A DNA stretch of 60,241 bases, from positions 1-60,241 of the forward strand of contig NZ_JRMQ02000012.1 of the NCBI RefSeq assembly GCF_000762845.2, written 5' to 3'. Shown in pieces: positions 1 through 9,614 of this stretch; within the stretch, counting starts at the first letter, position 1; every line of letters starts with the position of its first letter. The position numbers were made by a program, and so were the translations under genes. The notes beneath the pieces are model-generated. The model had not been told where the DNA came from and did no database searches. It saw only the letters and a list, made by a program, of their open reading frames with translations. Source of the DNA: Helicobacter japonicus. GTDB lineage: Bacteria > Campylobacterota > Campylobacteria > Campylobacterales > Helicobacteraceae.

Positions 1-240
1 TTACCCTTAAAGGTTCATCGTATGCCTGCACTCTTAGAACATATAGGTGGAAGAAATGATACGATTATTTATATTATCTTAGGGTTTGTGGTGTGTTTGT
101 ATTTAAGGGGTAGTGGGGAGAGATTGAAGGATTTTGCGCCAAATTTCTATAATGCAACTCTTACAATCACATTTTTATGCTGCTCGTTATTTGTATTGGG
201 AAGTAATCCCTACACCAAATTTATTTACTATAATTTTTAA
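1..240 (+). CDS. MBOAT-family O-acyltransferase, C-terminal fragment
   Basis: The reading frame is open from the first base of the window, so this is the 3' end of a longer gene cut by the window edge. The visible 79 residues contain two hydrophobic stretches and end in KFIYYNF. AlgI-type membrane-bound O-acyltransferases typically end in a similar aromatic FIYFxF tail. Family knowledge: these inner-membrane proteins pass acyl groups across the membrane for O-acylation of polysaccharides, peptidoglycan or teichoic acid. The next gene starts 10 bases downstream and encodes an SGNH-like protein, the usual partner of an MBOAT. The substrate cannot be told from this fragment. The family call rests on the tail, the hydrophobicity and the partner gene. 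Confidence 0.6.
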   Translation, partial: LPLKVHRMPALLEHIGGRNDTIIYIILGFVVCLYLRGSGERLKDFAPNFYNATLTITFLCCSLFVLGSNPYTKFIYYNF

Positions 241-250
241 AGGCACAAAA

Positions 251-1366
251 ATGCAAAAATTCAAAATTTTAGTTAATAAATCTATAAATGAGAAAAGATG
301 GATTGTAGGTGTATTTTTATGTGTAATGTCCTTTTTGAGTATAGTCAGCTTTTTAAATATATTTATCGACCCTTATTTTTTGTATGGAACACCCTCTCAT
401 AGATATAATCAGTTTTATAAATACATTGATGAAAGGGTAGAAAAGGCAAATAGAATTTATTATGGCAAAAAAGAATCTTATGATTCTATCTTACTTGGTA
501 GCTCTAGAGCAACTTTTGTTAATCAATATGATTTTCAAGAACAAAAGCTTTTCAACTTTGCTGCTGCCTCTATGATTCCCTTTGAGTATAAAAACTATTT
601 AGACCTGATGAAACAAAAAGGATATGTTTTAGATACGATATATTTGCAAATAGATTTTTTTGGAGCTAATACCAACTACAAAGAAGAAGCCAAAAAGAGA
701 TATGAAAAGACATTTAAGCCATTAAATGATCCATTGAATAGAATCTCAAAATTACTTGCTATGAGCAACGATTTAACAGAGATTATATTAGAAAATATTG
801 AGGGAATAAAAGCAGATGTATATTATTCAAGAGATAATATTAAATATGCTAAAAAATTAGAAGAAAAAGATAGACAAAAAAGATTTCGTAGTGGGTTAAA
901 AGGACATACATTAGAATTTATTGGAAATGCCTTCTGCTTTGATGAAAATCTTTTAAGAAATACTTTAACAGAAATTAAAAACGAAAATCCGCATTCTCAC
1001 TTTGTCATTTACACTTCACCTGTAACTACAGCACTTTTTGTATCTCAAATCAATTTTGCTAAAAGATGGGAGGAATATAAGAAATATATAAAATTGTATA
1101 TTGAAATTTTTGGTGGTGTCTATCAATTTGAAGGATTTAATGAAATCACACAAAATGTGCAAAATTATCCTGATGATGACCATTTTTATCCTTATATAGG
1201 GACATTAATCACTCAAAGACTGACAAATAAAGAATATACACCCATTAAGGACTTTGGCATCTACCTAGATTCTAAAAATGTTGAAAACTACTTTGCGAAG
1301 CTAGAAATACAGCTTAAAAACTATGATATGAGTGAGATTATAGAGATTATGAATAATGAGAAATAA
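251..1366 (+). CDS. SGNH-like protein, partner of the upstream MBOAT acyltransferase
   Basis: A 371-residue protein. The start is ATG at 251, just after the MBOAT stop; the frame is open further upstream but that part overlaps the MBOAT gene. One membrane segment (about residues 17-38) anchors an extracytoplasmic domain. YDSILLGSSRA (GSSR at residues 83-86) resembles SGNH block I with the nucleophilic Ser, and PDDDHF near the C-terminus (Asp308, His311) resembles the block V D-x-x-H. MBOAT plus SGNH pairs O-acetylate or de-O-acetylate cell-surface glycans (AlgI/AlgJ/AlgX and PatA/PatB types). The role in surface glycan or peptidoglycan O-acylation is inferred from the pair; the substrate is unknown. 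Confidence 0.6.
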   Translation: MQKFKILVNKSINEKRWIVGVFLCVMSFLSIVSFLNIFIDPYFLYGTPSHRYNQFYKYIDERVEKANRIYYGKKESYDSILLGSSRATFVNQYDFQEQKLFNFAAASMIPFEYKNYLDLMKQKGYVLDTIYLQIDFFGANTNYKEEAKKRYEKTFKPLNDPLNRISKLLAMSNDLTEIILENIEGIKADVYYSRDNIKYAKKLEEKDRQKRFRSGLKGHTLEFIGNAFCFDENLLRNTLTEIKNENPHSHFVIYTSPVTTALFVSQINFAKRWEEYKKYIKLYIEIFGGVYQFEGFNEITQNVQNYPDDDHFYPYIGTLITQRLTNKEYTPIKDFGIYLDSKNVENYFAKLEIQLKNYDMSEIIEIMNNEK

Positions 1367-1485
1367 AATTTTTAATTAAGATTCAACTAAACATTTAACT
1401 TTACATCTTAAATTATTCATAGCCCTATATCGCTATTTCGTGCATTTTAGACACTCATAAAAACAATTTATGCACTAAATAACTA

Positions 1486-2442
1486 TTACATAAATGCCAT
1501 TTTTTCAGCTCTAGCTAAAAGTTCTCTTGCGCCTTTATCTATAAAGCTTTGAGCAAGTTTTATTCCTAATTTTTCACTCATAGTAATATCAAATTCGTTA
1601 AGTGAATCCTGCAAATTCTCCTCAATCACTTCACTTCCATCAGGCAATCCAACAATCGCTTGAATACATAAGGTATTATCAATATATTGGGCATATACGC
1701 CGATTGGCACTTGACATCCGCCATTAAGTGTGCGCACAAATGCTCTTTCAGCACTTACACACAAAGCAGTTTCAATATGAGAGAGTTTGGCAATATGGGA
1801 AAAATATGGAGAATCTTTACACATCTCTATCCCTAACGCACCCTGCCCCATAGCTGGAATCATAAATTCTAAAGGCACAATATAAGGCACATTTTTTGTA
1901 TTAATTTGCAGACGATTAATACCTGCTTGAGCAAGAATAATTGCATCAAATATACCGCTTTTGAGCTTTTCTAATCGTGTCTGCACATTACCTCGCAAAC
2001 TCAATGTATCTAAATCAGGACGCATTTTTTTTATTTGCATAGAGCGGCGTAAAGAAGTTGTCCCCACTTTAGCTCCTTGTGGTAAAGCAGAAAGTGTGGG
2101 ATATTTTACGCTTAAAAAACAATCACTTGGATTTTCACGCTCTGTAATAGCAGCAAGACTAAGCTTTGGAAGAAACTCGACAGGCACATCTTTAAGACTA
2201 TGCACAGCAATATCAATATCCCCACTCAAAAGCATTTCCTCTAATTCTTTAGTAAAAAGCCCCTTCCCACCAATCTTTGCAAGTGGCACATCAAGGATTT
2301 TATCCCCACGCGTTTTAACAATCTGTATGCAAGATTCTAAAGCACATTCAGCTTTTAGGCGAGATTTAATATGTTCTGCTTGCCATAATGCAAGCACACT
2401 TCCACGCGACCCAATTACCAACTCTCTTGTCTGCTCTATCAT
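1486..2442 (-). CDS. hemC: hydroxymethylbilane synthase (porphobilinogen deaminase)
   Basis: Joins four porphobilinogen molecules into hydroxymethylbilane in cytoplasmic tetrapyrrole synthesis. The protein has 318 residues, normal for the family. Visible signatures are the N-terminal [13 protein letters not shown], the catalytic loop HSLKDVP with Asp85, [15 protein letters not shown], and NGGCQVPIG, where Cys243 is the attachment site of the dipyrromethane cofactor. It is the last gene of a minus-strand run ispB-hemA-proS-hemC with gaps of 8-12 bases, so an operon is likely. The order matches H. pylori HP0240-HP0237. Its pathway partners hemA (same run) and hemD (10589) are both in the window. 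Confidence 0.97.
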   Translation of the reverse strand: MIEQTRELVIGSRGSVLALWQAEHIKSRLKAECALESCIQIVKTRGDKILDVPLAKIGGKGLFTKELEEMLLSGDIDIAVHSLKDVPVEFLPKLSLAAITERENPSDCFLSVKYPTLSALPQGAKVGTTSLRRSMQIKKMRPDLDTLSLRGNVQTRLEKLKSGIFDAIILAQAGINRLQINTKNVPYIVPLEFMIPAMGQGALGIEMCKDSPYFSHIAKLSHIETALCVSAERAFVRTLNGGCQVPIGVYAQYIDNTLCIQAIVGLPDGSEVIEENLQDSLNEFDITMSEKLGIKLAQSFIDKGARELLARAEKMAFM

Positions 2443-2450
2443 ATTTTCCC

Positions 2451-4217
2451 TTATACCAAAACTTTTAAAATCTCTTCAAGTAGTATATCTTTATCCACAC
2501 TCGAAAATTCTTGTTTTATTAAAGATTCGCGCTTAATAAGTTCTACTTTACCTTCATTTAAACCTTTGCCAATGATTAAAGCGTGATTGAAACCCAATAA
2601 TTCAAAATCTTTCATTTTCACACCAAAACGTTCATCACGTTCATCAAGCAAAACATCGATACCTTTTGCCTTAAGTTTTTCATAAATAGAGTGTGCATAT
2701 TCGCTCTGTGTGCTATCTTTTACATTTGAGATAATAATCACTATATCAAAAATACCAACTTCTTTGCTCCACACACAACCATACTCATCACTTTTTTGTT
2801 CCAAGATTGCTGGTAAAATACGTGAGATTCCAAAGCCATAGCACCCCATAATAAAATATTGTGTTTTACCATTTTCATCTAAGAAATGTGCATTCATTGC
2901 ACGAGAGTATTTCTCACCAAGCTTAAAAATATGTCCTACCTCTATGCCCTTAGTATAATATAACTCACCGCTACATTTAGGACAAAAATCTCCCTCTTTG
3001 CTTTGAGCTAAATCAGCATAGTCTAAGCCTTCAAAAGTGCTCAAATCTACGCCTACAAAATGATAATCTTTTTCATTTGCTCCACAGATAAGATTACTAG
3101 CGTCCCTTAAACTTTCATCAAAATAAATATGTTGTGCTTGTGTAATATGGCGCAAACCATATGCTCCAATAAATCCAGCCACAAGCCCAGCTTTTTCAAT
3201 CTCTTCTATACTTGCATCTTCAAGGGTTACATAGGTATTTGTTTGTTTATTGATAGCATTAAGCATTTTTACTTCTTGTGCCTCATCATCACCACGCACA
3301 AAGAAAAATACTAGTTCTGTGCTATTATCAACTTTAATGGCTTTTTTTACAATAGCTTTCATTATATAAAATTTATCAACTTTAAAAAATGCACTTAAAT
3401 CTTCTATTGTTTTTATATCAGGTGTAGTAAAACGTGCAAAAGCCGCTTGAGGTGGATTACTATCATATTTTACCTCAAAAGCACGTGGTTGTGTGCGCAT
3501 TGCCCTTTTGCTTGCTTCGATATTTGCACCATAATCACAATTTTTGCATACAACTATCGTATCCTCACCGCAAGGAGCTAATACCATAAATTCCTTGCTT
3601 CCACTACCACCAATTGCACCAGAATCTGCCTCAACAATCTTAAAATCTACACCCATTCTTTGCAAGATTCTTTTATACGTCATCTCCATTGTATCAAACT
3701 CTCTATCCAAATCCTCATAGCTACTATGGAAACTATAACCATCTTTCATAATAAATTCCCGCCCACGCATAAGTCCAAATCTTGGGCGCAACTCATCACG
3801 AAACTTTGTATGAATCTGATAGAGATGCACAGGGAGCTGTTTGTAGCTTTTAATGCTATTTTTAGCAATATGTGTAATGACTTCCTCGTGTGTAGGTCCA
3901 AGCACAAACTCATTATCTTTTCTATCTACAAAACGTAAAAGCTCTCGCCCATACTGCTCATAACGTCCAGATTCTTTCCACAACTCCGCAGGAGTAACAA
4001 AACCCATTAGAATCTCTTGTGCGCCACTTTTATCCATTTCCTCCTTCACAATAAAACGCACTTTGTCAAGAAGTTTTTTTCCAAGAGGGAGAAAATTATA
4101 AATCCCGCTCCCAATCTGTTGCACAAAACCACCTCGCACAAGATATTGATGACTTTTTAGCACAGCATCTTTTGGGGCTTCTTTCAGAGTATTTACAAAA
4201 AGTTGTGAAAACAGCAT
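2451..4217 (-). CDS. proS: prolyl-tRNA synthetase, bacterial type with editing insert
   Basis: Class II aminoacyl-tRNA synthetase that charges tRNA-Pro in the cytoplasm. The protein has 588 residues. The class II core is at the N-terminus ([17 protein letters not shown], then [12 protein letters not shown] with the ProRS GPTHEE motif and [20 protein letters not shown]). About residues 220-390 form the YbaK-like editing insertion that hydrolyses Ala-tRNA-Pro. Motif 3 ([10 protein letters not shown]) and the anticodon-binding domain with [18 protein letters not shown] follow. It sits 9 bases downstream of hemA and 8 bases upstream of hemC, the arrangement found in H. pylori. Confidence 0.97.
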   Translation of the reverse strand: MLFSQLFVNTLKEAPKDAVLKSHQYLVRGGFVQQIGSGIYNFLPLGKKLLDKVRFIVKEEMDKSGAQEILMGFVTPAELWKESGRYEQYGRELLRFVDRKDNEFVLGPTHEEVITHIAKNSIKSYKQLPVHLYQIHTKFRDELRPRFGLMRGREFIMKDGYSFHSSYEDLDREFDTMEMTYKRILQRMGVDFKIVEADSGAIGGSGSKEFMVLAPCGEDTIVVCKNCDYGANIEASKRAMRTQPRAFEVKYDSNPPQAAFARFTTPDIKTIEDLSAFFKVDKFYIMKAIVKKAIKVDNSTELVFFFVRGDDEAQEVKMLNAINKQTNTYVTLEDASIEEIEKAGLVAGFIGAYGLRHITQAQHIYFDESLRDASNLICGANEKDYHFVGVDLSTFEGLDYADLAQSKEGDFCPKCSGELYYTKGIEVGHIFKLGEKYSRAMNAHFLDENGKTQYFIMGCYGFGISRILPAILEQKSDEYGCVWSKEVGIFDIVIIISNVKDSTQSEYAHSIYEKLKAKGIDVLLDERDERFGVKMKDFELLGFNHALIIGKGLNEGKVELIKRESLIKQEFSSVDKDILLEEILKVLV

Positions 4218-4226
4218 AATATTCCT

Positions 4227-5552
4227 TTAAAAAGTAGTGTCTTTCTCACATTTATAGCCATTAAGCATAACAATCTCATCACTAATATCAAACATACTTT
4301 TCATTGCCTCAATAATTGGGTCGCCGTGATGAGTTTCACTTGCTTGTCGTAAGCGCATTGTAGGCTGATGAAGAAAGTTATTAAATGCTCCGTGTAAAAT
4401 CTTTTCTACATTGTCGCGATATTCTACAGGTAAAAATCCTTTTTTAACTGCCCTATCAAGTTCTTTTATGGAAGATTCTTTAGCAAGATAACGTATATGC
4501 TTAATAACAGGTTCTACACTTAATGTTTGCAGCCAAGTAAAAAAATGAGAAGTAAATTCCTCTACGATTTTATGTGCATTTTTTGCACTCTCTTCTCGCG
4601 CTTCTCTATGCTCTTGCACTACCTCTTGTAAATCATCAACACAAAAAATATGCACATTTTCATAAGATATAGATTCTATATCACGTGGCAAAGCTATATC
4701 AAAAAACCACTGCATATTTTGACTAGGAGTTATCATATCTTTTGTAATGACATATCCTTGTGCGCTTGTCGCACTAAAAATTAAGGAAAATTGTCCTAAA
4801 AGTTGGGGTAATTTCTCATAAGATTCTACACAAATTTGAGATGTATTGAGCTCCGCACTTAAAGATTGTGCATTTTTTTGTGTGCGTGAGATTAGTGTAA
4901 TATGTGCTTTCATATTAAGCAAATGCTTACAAACTAAGCGTCCCATTTCTCCACTGCCAATAACTAAAACAGGCAAAGTTTCTAAATTCTGGTTGTTTTG
5001 AGCGAGTTTTTGAGCCGCCATAAAAACTGCTGTAGAAGCAATAGAAACACTATGAGCCGAAATATCTGTCTGTTGGCGCACATTTGCAGCACATTTAAAA
5101 GCAAAATGCATTAAGCGTGTCATATCCTTAGCGCATAAGCCATTATCAAATGCGAGTTTATAAGCACTTTTGAGTTGCCCTGTGATTTGTGTCTCACCAA
5201 TGACAAGGCTATCAAGGCTTGAAGCTACACCAAAAATATGATAAATAGCATATTCATTTAAACGCAAAAGCGCATTCTCTCTAATATATTCTAGTGATAC
5301 ACCACTTTTTTGAGCAAAACACTGATAAATATGCTCACAAGCAGCCTTTTTTTCATATATACTAACATAAATCTCCACACGATTGCAAGTGCAGAGCAAA
5401 ACACTCTCTTTAATAGATTCGCACGCATTAATCTTTTTTAAAAATGGCACAATATCTTCTTCTTTAATATTTAATTTTTCACGCATTGTAATATCTATTT
5501 TCTTATGTGAAAAACTTACGACCATATATTGTGTTTGGATTTTTTCATACAT
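4227..5552 (-). CDS. hemA: glutamyl-tRNA reductase
   Basis: First committed enzyme of C5-pathway tetrapyrrole synthesis; reduces Glu-tRNA(Glu) to glutamate-1-semialdehyde with NADPH. The protein has 441 residues. The nucleophile is in LLCTCNRVEIY (Cys56), the GETQITGQ loop follows, and the Rossmann motif VLVIGSGEMG is near residue 195. The C-terminal dimerization domain carries RQASETHHGDP. The Shine-Dalgarno sequence AGGAG overlaps the ispB stop codon, so translation is probably coupled to ispB. Confidence 0.97.
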   Translation of the reverse strand: MYEKIQTQYMVVSFSHKKIDITMREKLNIKEEDIVPFLKKINACESIKESVLLCTCNRVEIYVSIYEKKAACEHIYQCFAQKSGVSLEYIRENALLRLNEYAIYHIFGVASSLDSLVIGETQITGQLKSAYKLAFDNGLCAKDMTRLMHFAFKCAANVRQQTDISAHSVSIASTAVFMAAQKLAQNNQNLETLPVLVIGSGEMGRLVCKHLLNMKAHITLISRTQKNAQSLSAELNTSQICVESYEKLPQLLGQFSLIFSATSAQGYVITKDMITPSQNMQWFFDIALPRDIESISYENVHIFCVDDLQEVVQEHREAREESAKNAHKIVEEFTSHFFTWLQTLSVEPVIKHIRYLAKESSIKELDRAVKKGFLPVEYRDNVEKILHGAFNNFLHQPTMRLRQASETHHGDPIIEAMKSMFDISDEIVMLNGYKCEKDTTF

Positions 5553-5564
5553 AAAACACTACTC

Positions 5565-6476
5565 CTAGAAACTTCGATTGAGCATTTGCGTGATAATATC
5601 ACTTAGCTTATCATTGTTTTCAAAAGCGATTGCTTCAAGTGCCCTGTTAGCGTATAAATGCGCACAAGCTACACTTTTATGAATGATATTATGTTCCTGC
5701 ATTTGTGTTTTTATCCATATTTCTTGCTCACTGCTTATTTTTTTCCCGCAATATGAAGCTAAAATCTCCTTTTGCTCATCATCAAGGCATTCATACAAAT
5801 CCATATAAGGCAAAGTTGTTTTACCTTCTTTAAAATCACTCATAGAGGGCTTGCCAAGTGTCAAGGCATCTTGTGTAATATCAAGTATATCATCGATAAT
5901 TTGAAAAGCAATACCAAGATTTTCTCCATAGATTCGATAAATATGCTTATTCAATCCTTTGAGAATCGCTCCACACTCTGCTGCAGCAACAATAAGCGCA
6001 GCAGTCTTATCTGCACACATACGCACATACGCTTCCCTATTCGTATGGAACTGCTTTGAGAGAGATACATCTTCGATTTCTCCCACAGATAAGCGCACAA
6101 CCGCAGATGAAACACTCTTGGCAAGTTCCACATCAAGCACACTCAATTCATAGAATGCTTTAGAATATAGCACATCACCTAACATAATAGCATTTTTATT
6201 GCCAAAAGTTGCGTTAATTGAAGGAGTGCCTCGCCTTATTGTGGCATCATCAATTACATCATCGTGCAAAAGTGAAGCACTCTGTATCATTTCAATAAGC
6301 GCACACACCCTCAACGCATCATCACTTATATCGCTAATAGCAAGCAAAAGCTTACTACGAAGCATTTTGCCGTAACTCAAATGGCTATAGAGCGTAATGA
6401 CTTCATCATTTTTGCATTCTTGAATATAGCCGTGAATATACCCCTTGATGCGCTCAAAAGCAATTTGTGTATTCAC
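5565..6476 (-). CDS. ispB: trans-isoprenyl diphosphate synthase (octaprenyl type)
   Basis: Extends farnesyl diphosphate with isopentenyl diphosphate; in Helicobacter the long prenyl chain is used for menaquinone. The protein has 303 residues with both aspartate-rich motifs: LLHDDVIDDA after RSKLL (FARM), and FQIIDDILDIT (SARM). Orthologue of the HP0240 product by position and motifs. The start is GTG at 6476, whose G is also the last base of the TAG stop of the upstream gene (TAGTG), with AAGGGGG upstream as ribosome-binding site. This arrangement implies coupled translation. The chain length cannot be read from sequence alone. Confidence 0.9.
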   Translation of the reverse strand: MNTQIAFERIKGYIHGYIQECKNDEVITLYSHLSYGKMLRSKLLLAISDISDDALRVCALIEMIQSASLLHDDVIDDATIRRGTPSINATFGNKNAIMLGDVLYSKAFYELSVLDVELAKSVSSAVVRLSVGEIEDVSLSKQFHTNREAYVRMCADKTAALIVAAAECGAILKGLNKHIYRIYGENLGIAFQIIDDILDITQDALTLGKPSMSDFKEGKTTLPYMDLYECLDDEQKEILASYCGKKISSEQEIWIKTQMQEHNIIHKSVACAHLYANRALEAIAFENNDKLSDIITQMLNRSF

Positions 6477-6979
6477 TATGAACCCCCTTCATTTGAATCT
6501 GTAACAGAATCTTCATCTTTTGACTTCTTTTTGCTTGGTGATATACTCTCATTCACTACACTTGCACCTTGCCCCTCAATATAGAGCTTAAAATATGCCT
6601 TCTCATCTTTAATAACAAAATCTTTAAAATATATTAGCAAATGTGGGTTTTCTTTATGAGCTTGTGTATCTTTGCCTAATGATATTTTATAAGCATTCCG
6701 CTGATAATCTGCATAAAGCACAAATTGATGATTAAATTTATCATAACGCAGATGAATCACAAGTCCATAATTTTTATAAAGTGTCCATCGAAAAATTAAT
6801 TCTTTTTGCACATCACCTACTTGAATAAGTGCTTGGTAAGTTTGCTCTTTTTCTAAACTTAACTCTTTTTCCCAACTCCAAAGTGGAGATGCAGCATATG
6901 AAGTATTTATCGATAAAAAAGAAATAAAAGCAATAAAGTGCCACAAACGATAACGATATACTTGAAAAACTCTATTCAT
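6476..6979 (-). CDS. secreted/periplasmic hypothetical protein (HP0241 position)
   Basis: I do not recognise a functional family. The 167-residue product has a hydrophobic N-terminal segment (about residues 12-30, ending SYAASPLW) that looks like a signal peptide or anchor. A soluble domain rich in Tyr, Lys and Phe follows. The C-terminal tail is low-complexity and charged (SPSKKKSKDEDSVTDSNEGG). It overlaps the DUF2018 gene upstream by 8 bases and shares a base with ispB downstream, so it belongs to the same operon. The position corresponds to HP0241 in H. pylori. Not shown to be involved in prenyl synthesis. Confidence 0.7.
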   Translation of the reverse strand: MNRVFQVYRYRLWHFIAFISFLSINTSYAASPLWSWEKELSLEKEQTYQALIQVGDVQKELIFRWTLYKNYGLVIHLRYDKFNHQFVLYADYQRNAYKISLGKDTQAHKENPHLLIYFKDFVIKDEKAYFKLYIEGQGASVVNESISPSKKKSKDEDSVTDSNEGGS

Positions 6980-7235
6980 GATTGCTCAAAATCTTTGCCA
7001 TAGAATCTATAGCAAGATTATCTTTTATCGCACGCAAAGAATCTCTATTGTTCTCGTCAAAACGATATTGCATAAAAGTAGATTCTATATCTATGCCTTG
7101 TGCCTCTAAAAGTGCTTCATATACAGCTATGCGTTCAAGCAAAGATTCAAGCTCTAAGCCTACTAAAGTAGGTGAAGCATTCAAAACAACCTCTTTCCAT
7201 TTTTCTACTGGTGTGCCATCAAAAAATGCGTCCAT
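6972..7235 (-). CDS. DUF2018 family small protein (HP0242-like)
   Basis: An 87-residue, mostly alpha-helical, acidic protein (MDAFFDGTPVEKWKEVVLNA, then an ELESLLERIAVYEALLEAQG helix). The length, composition and position (next to the HP0241-like gene, in the ispB-hemA-proS-hemC string) match HP0242 of H. pylori, the type member of DUF2018. From the literature on that family: HP0242 forms an intertwined dimer noted for a pseudo-knotted fold; its cell function is unknown. It lies 2 bases downstream of the hisD stop codon, which suggests read-through from hisD. Confidence 0.75.
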   Translation of the reverse strand: MDAFFDGTPVEKWKEVVLNASPTLVGLELESLLERIAVYEALLEAQGIDIESTFMQYRFDENNRDSLRAIKDNLAIDSMAKILSNHE

Positions 7236-7237
7236 TT

Positions 7238-8548
7238 TTACCCCTTTTTATTTTTCACATTTTCTAATCTTGTTAAAACAGCTTGAGCGTGAGCAGATAA
7301 AGATTCACATTGCGCCAAAAGCGCACACGCCTCCCCTACCTCTGCTAGCGCATTTGATGAAAAAGAAATGATTGAGCTTCTTTTTATAAAATGCTCTACT
7401 CCTAGTGGTGAAAAAAATCGTGCGCTTCCGCCTGTAGGAAGGGTATGATTAGGACCTGCAAGATAGTCACCAATAGGCTCACTTGAATACTCACCCAAGA
7501 AAATTGCCCCTGCGTGTTTAATATATGGCAATACATCAAACGGCGACTTTGTGAGAATCTCTAAATGCTCTGGAGCAATAGTGTTAGTTATTTCTATACT
7601 TTCTTTTATATTGCGTGTATGTATCATTACAGCACGATTTTCTATACTTGCTTGAGCAATTTTTGCACGTGGCATTGTAGGTAGAATCTCTGCAATATGT
7701 TTTTTTACAGATTCTATAAGTTTAGCATTATCGCTTATGAGGATAGAACTTGCCATTTCATCGTGTTCTGCTTGAGAGAGTAAATCATAAGCAATATAAA
7801 GTGGATTTGCTTGGGAATCTGCAATAATGGCTATTTCACTTGGACCTGCTACCATATCAATATTAACATCACCAAAAACAAGTTTTTTTGCACAGGCTAC
7901 AAAAATATTACCCGGACCGGTAATAACATCAGTCTTTTTTACCTCCTTGCAACCATACGCCATAAGCCCTATGGCACTTGCACCACCAACTTTATAGACT
8001 TCAGTAATTTGACACAAATGCAAAGCTGCAAGCAAGAGTGGATTAGGTTCATTATGTGGTGTTGGGGAACATACAACAATTTCCTTTACACCTGCTACAA
8101 TTGCAGGAATGGCATTCATTAAAAGCGAACTTGGATAAGCCGCTTTACCACCGGGAATATATAAACCAGCGCGTTCCATTGGTATTGCTTTTGAACCAAG
8201 AATATTTCCATTTTCCTCGCAATCTATCCAGCTTTTTACTTTTTGCTTTTGGTGAAAGGCATAGATTCTATCATAAGCAAGGTGGAGAGCTGATTTAAGC
8301 TGTGGGGATAAATCATTATATGCTTTAAGGCATTCTTGTGGAGTGATGCAAATATCCTGAAAATGGCGCGCTTCCCACGAATCAAAACGTGCAATATGAG
8401 ATTTAATCGCTTCTAAACCATTTTGAATTATCTCATCAAGCAAACCCTGCACAATAAAGGATACTTCTTTCATATCCATTTTTCCGCGCATTAAAAGCAC
8501 TTCAAAATCTGATTCAAATGTATTCGAGCGCACATCAAGGACTTTCAT
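7238..8548 (-). CDS. hisD: histidinol dehydrogenase
   Basis: Catalyses the last two steps of histidine synthesis, L-histidinol to L-histidine, with NAD and zinc. The protein has 436 residues from the ATG at 8548 (MKVLDVRSN). An ATG at 8566 is also in frame, but the purine-rich AGGGGAG lies inside that extension, just before the chosen start. Signatures are MERAGLYIPGGKAAYPSSLLM, VAGPSEIAIIAD, the zinc and catalytic segments SQAEHDEMASS and APEHLEI, and GPNHTLPTGGSARF with GVEHF. H. pylori is a histidine auxotroph without this gene, so hisD here points to an enterohepatic Helicobacter able to make histidine. Confidence 0.96.
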   Translation of the reverse strand: MKVLDVRSNTFESDFEVLLMRGKMDMKEVSFIVQGLLDEIIQNGLEAIKSHIARFDSWEARHFQDICITPQECLKAYNDLSPQLKSALHLAYDRIYAFHQKQKVKSWIDCEENGNILGSKAIPMERAGLYIPGGKAAYPSSLLMNAIPAIVAGVKEIVVCSPTPHNEPNPLLLAALHLCQITEVYKVGGASAIGLMAYGCKEVKKTDVITGPGNIFVACAKKLVFGDVNIDMVAGPSEIAIIADSQANPLYIAYDLLSQAEHDEMASSILISDNAKLIESVKKHIAEILPTMPRAKIAQASIENRAVMIHTRNIKESIEITNTIAPEHLEILTKSPFDVLPYIKHAGAIFLGEYSSEPIGDYLAGPNHTLPTGGSARFFSPLGVEHFIKRSSIISFSSNALAEVGEACALLAQCESLSAHAQAVLTRLENVKNKKG

Positions 8549-8665
8549 CATCTCCCCTACAATCATTAAAGTAAATAAAAATTATATACCCCTACTCTAA
8601 ACCAAGAATCTCTAATATAAAAATTGATATAATATTCAGTTTATCACATTACACAAGAAATAGAT

Positions 8666-9589
8666 TTAAATTTTCCCTGCACTTCCTAATATACCCATTC
8701 TTTCTACCATTACTTTTGTGATAGATTCCATAGCAGGAGCAAAGAATTTACGCAAATCAAACTGCGTATTATCAGTATTTGCGACTTTTCGCACTTCAGC
8801 GATAAAGGCTATACGCAAATCTGTATCAATATTAATCTTATTAATACCGCCCCTAATTGCTTCTTTAAGAAAGTCAAAAGGCACACCTTTACTTCCTTTT
8901 AAATCACCACCTGTGGATAAAAATGCCTCACGCACATAATCAGGTATAGCACTTGCGCCGTGAAGTACAAGAGGAATATTTGTGCGTCTTTTTACCTCTT
9001 CTAATCGCTTAAAATCAAGCTTTGGCTCACCTTTAAATTTAAATGCACCGTGACTTGTGCCAATAGCAGGCGCAAGATAATCTACCTTTGTAATCTTCAC
9101 AAACTCTTCAGCCTCATCGGGATTAATCAATACCGCGTCCTTTTCACTCACAGAAATATTATCCTCAATCCCCATAAGTCTCCCTAGTTCTGCTTCTACG
9201 CTCACACCCTTGGAATGTGCGTATTCTACAACTTGCTTTGTCATTGCGAGATTTTCATCAAATGGGTGATGAGAAGCATCAATCATTACAGAGGTAAATC
9301 CTTCATCAACAGCTTTTTTACAAGATTCAAAACTTGTGCCGTGGTCAAGATGGAGTGCCACAGGAATATGCGGATAACGATTAGAGAGAATCTTGACCAT
9401 TCCCACAGCCATATCAATCCCCATATATTTGATTGCTCCTTCACTTGCTTGGACAATAATTGGTGATTTAGCTTCTACTGCTGCTACAAAAATAGCATTG
9501 AGCATTTCAAAATTAACAAAATTAAACGCCCCTACCCCATAACCTTCTTTATGTGCTTTAAGCAATATTTCGCTTCCTGTTACAAGCAT
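8666..9589 (-). CDS. fba: fructose-bisphosphate aldolase, class II
   Basis: Zinc-dependent cleavage and formation of fructose 1,6-bisphosphate in glycolysis and gluconeogenesis; in Helicobacter mainly gluconeogenic. The protein has 307 residues, the length I recall for the H. pylori enzyme. It shows ALHLDHGTSFE (Asp-His pair with zinc ligand), EAELGRLMGIED, the zinc His in IGTSHGAFK, LVLHGASAI (zinc His) and the phosphate-binding NIDTDLR. A strong Shine-Dalgarno sequence (AAGGAGGGA) precedes the ATG. It lies 25 bases downstream of the PPIase gene, the HP0175-HP0176 order of H. pylori. Confidence 0.97.
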   Translation of the reverse strand: MLVTGSEILLKAHKEGYGVGAFNFVNFEMLNAIFVAAVEAKSPIIVQASEGAIKYMGIDMAVGMVKILSNRYPHIPVALHLDHGTSFESCKKAVDEGFTSVMIDASHHPFDENLAMTKQVVEYAHSKGVSVEAELGRLMGIEDNISVSEKDAVLINPDEAEEFVKITKVDYLAPAIGTSHGAFKFKGEPKLDFKRLEEVKRRTNIPLVLHGASAIPDYVREAFLSTGGDLKGSKGVPFDFLKEAIRGGINKINIDTDLRIAFIAEVRKVANTDNTQFDLRKFFAPAMESITKVMVERMGILGSAGKI

Positions 9590-9614
9590 ATTCCCTCCTT
9601 AAAGTAAAATAGAG

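Noticed and set aside
134-250. Upstream extension of the SGNH-like gene
   Set aside because: It overlaps the MBOAT 3' end in another frame and lacks a ribosome-binding site; ATG at 251 fits better.
1961-2536. 191-codon frame on the plus strand opposite hemC
   Set aside because: Shadow of a well-supported gene, composition not protein-like, no ribosome-binding site.
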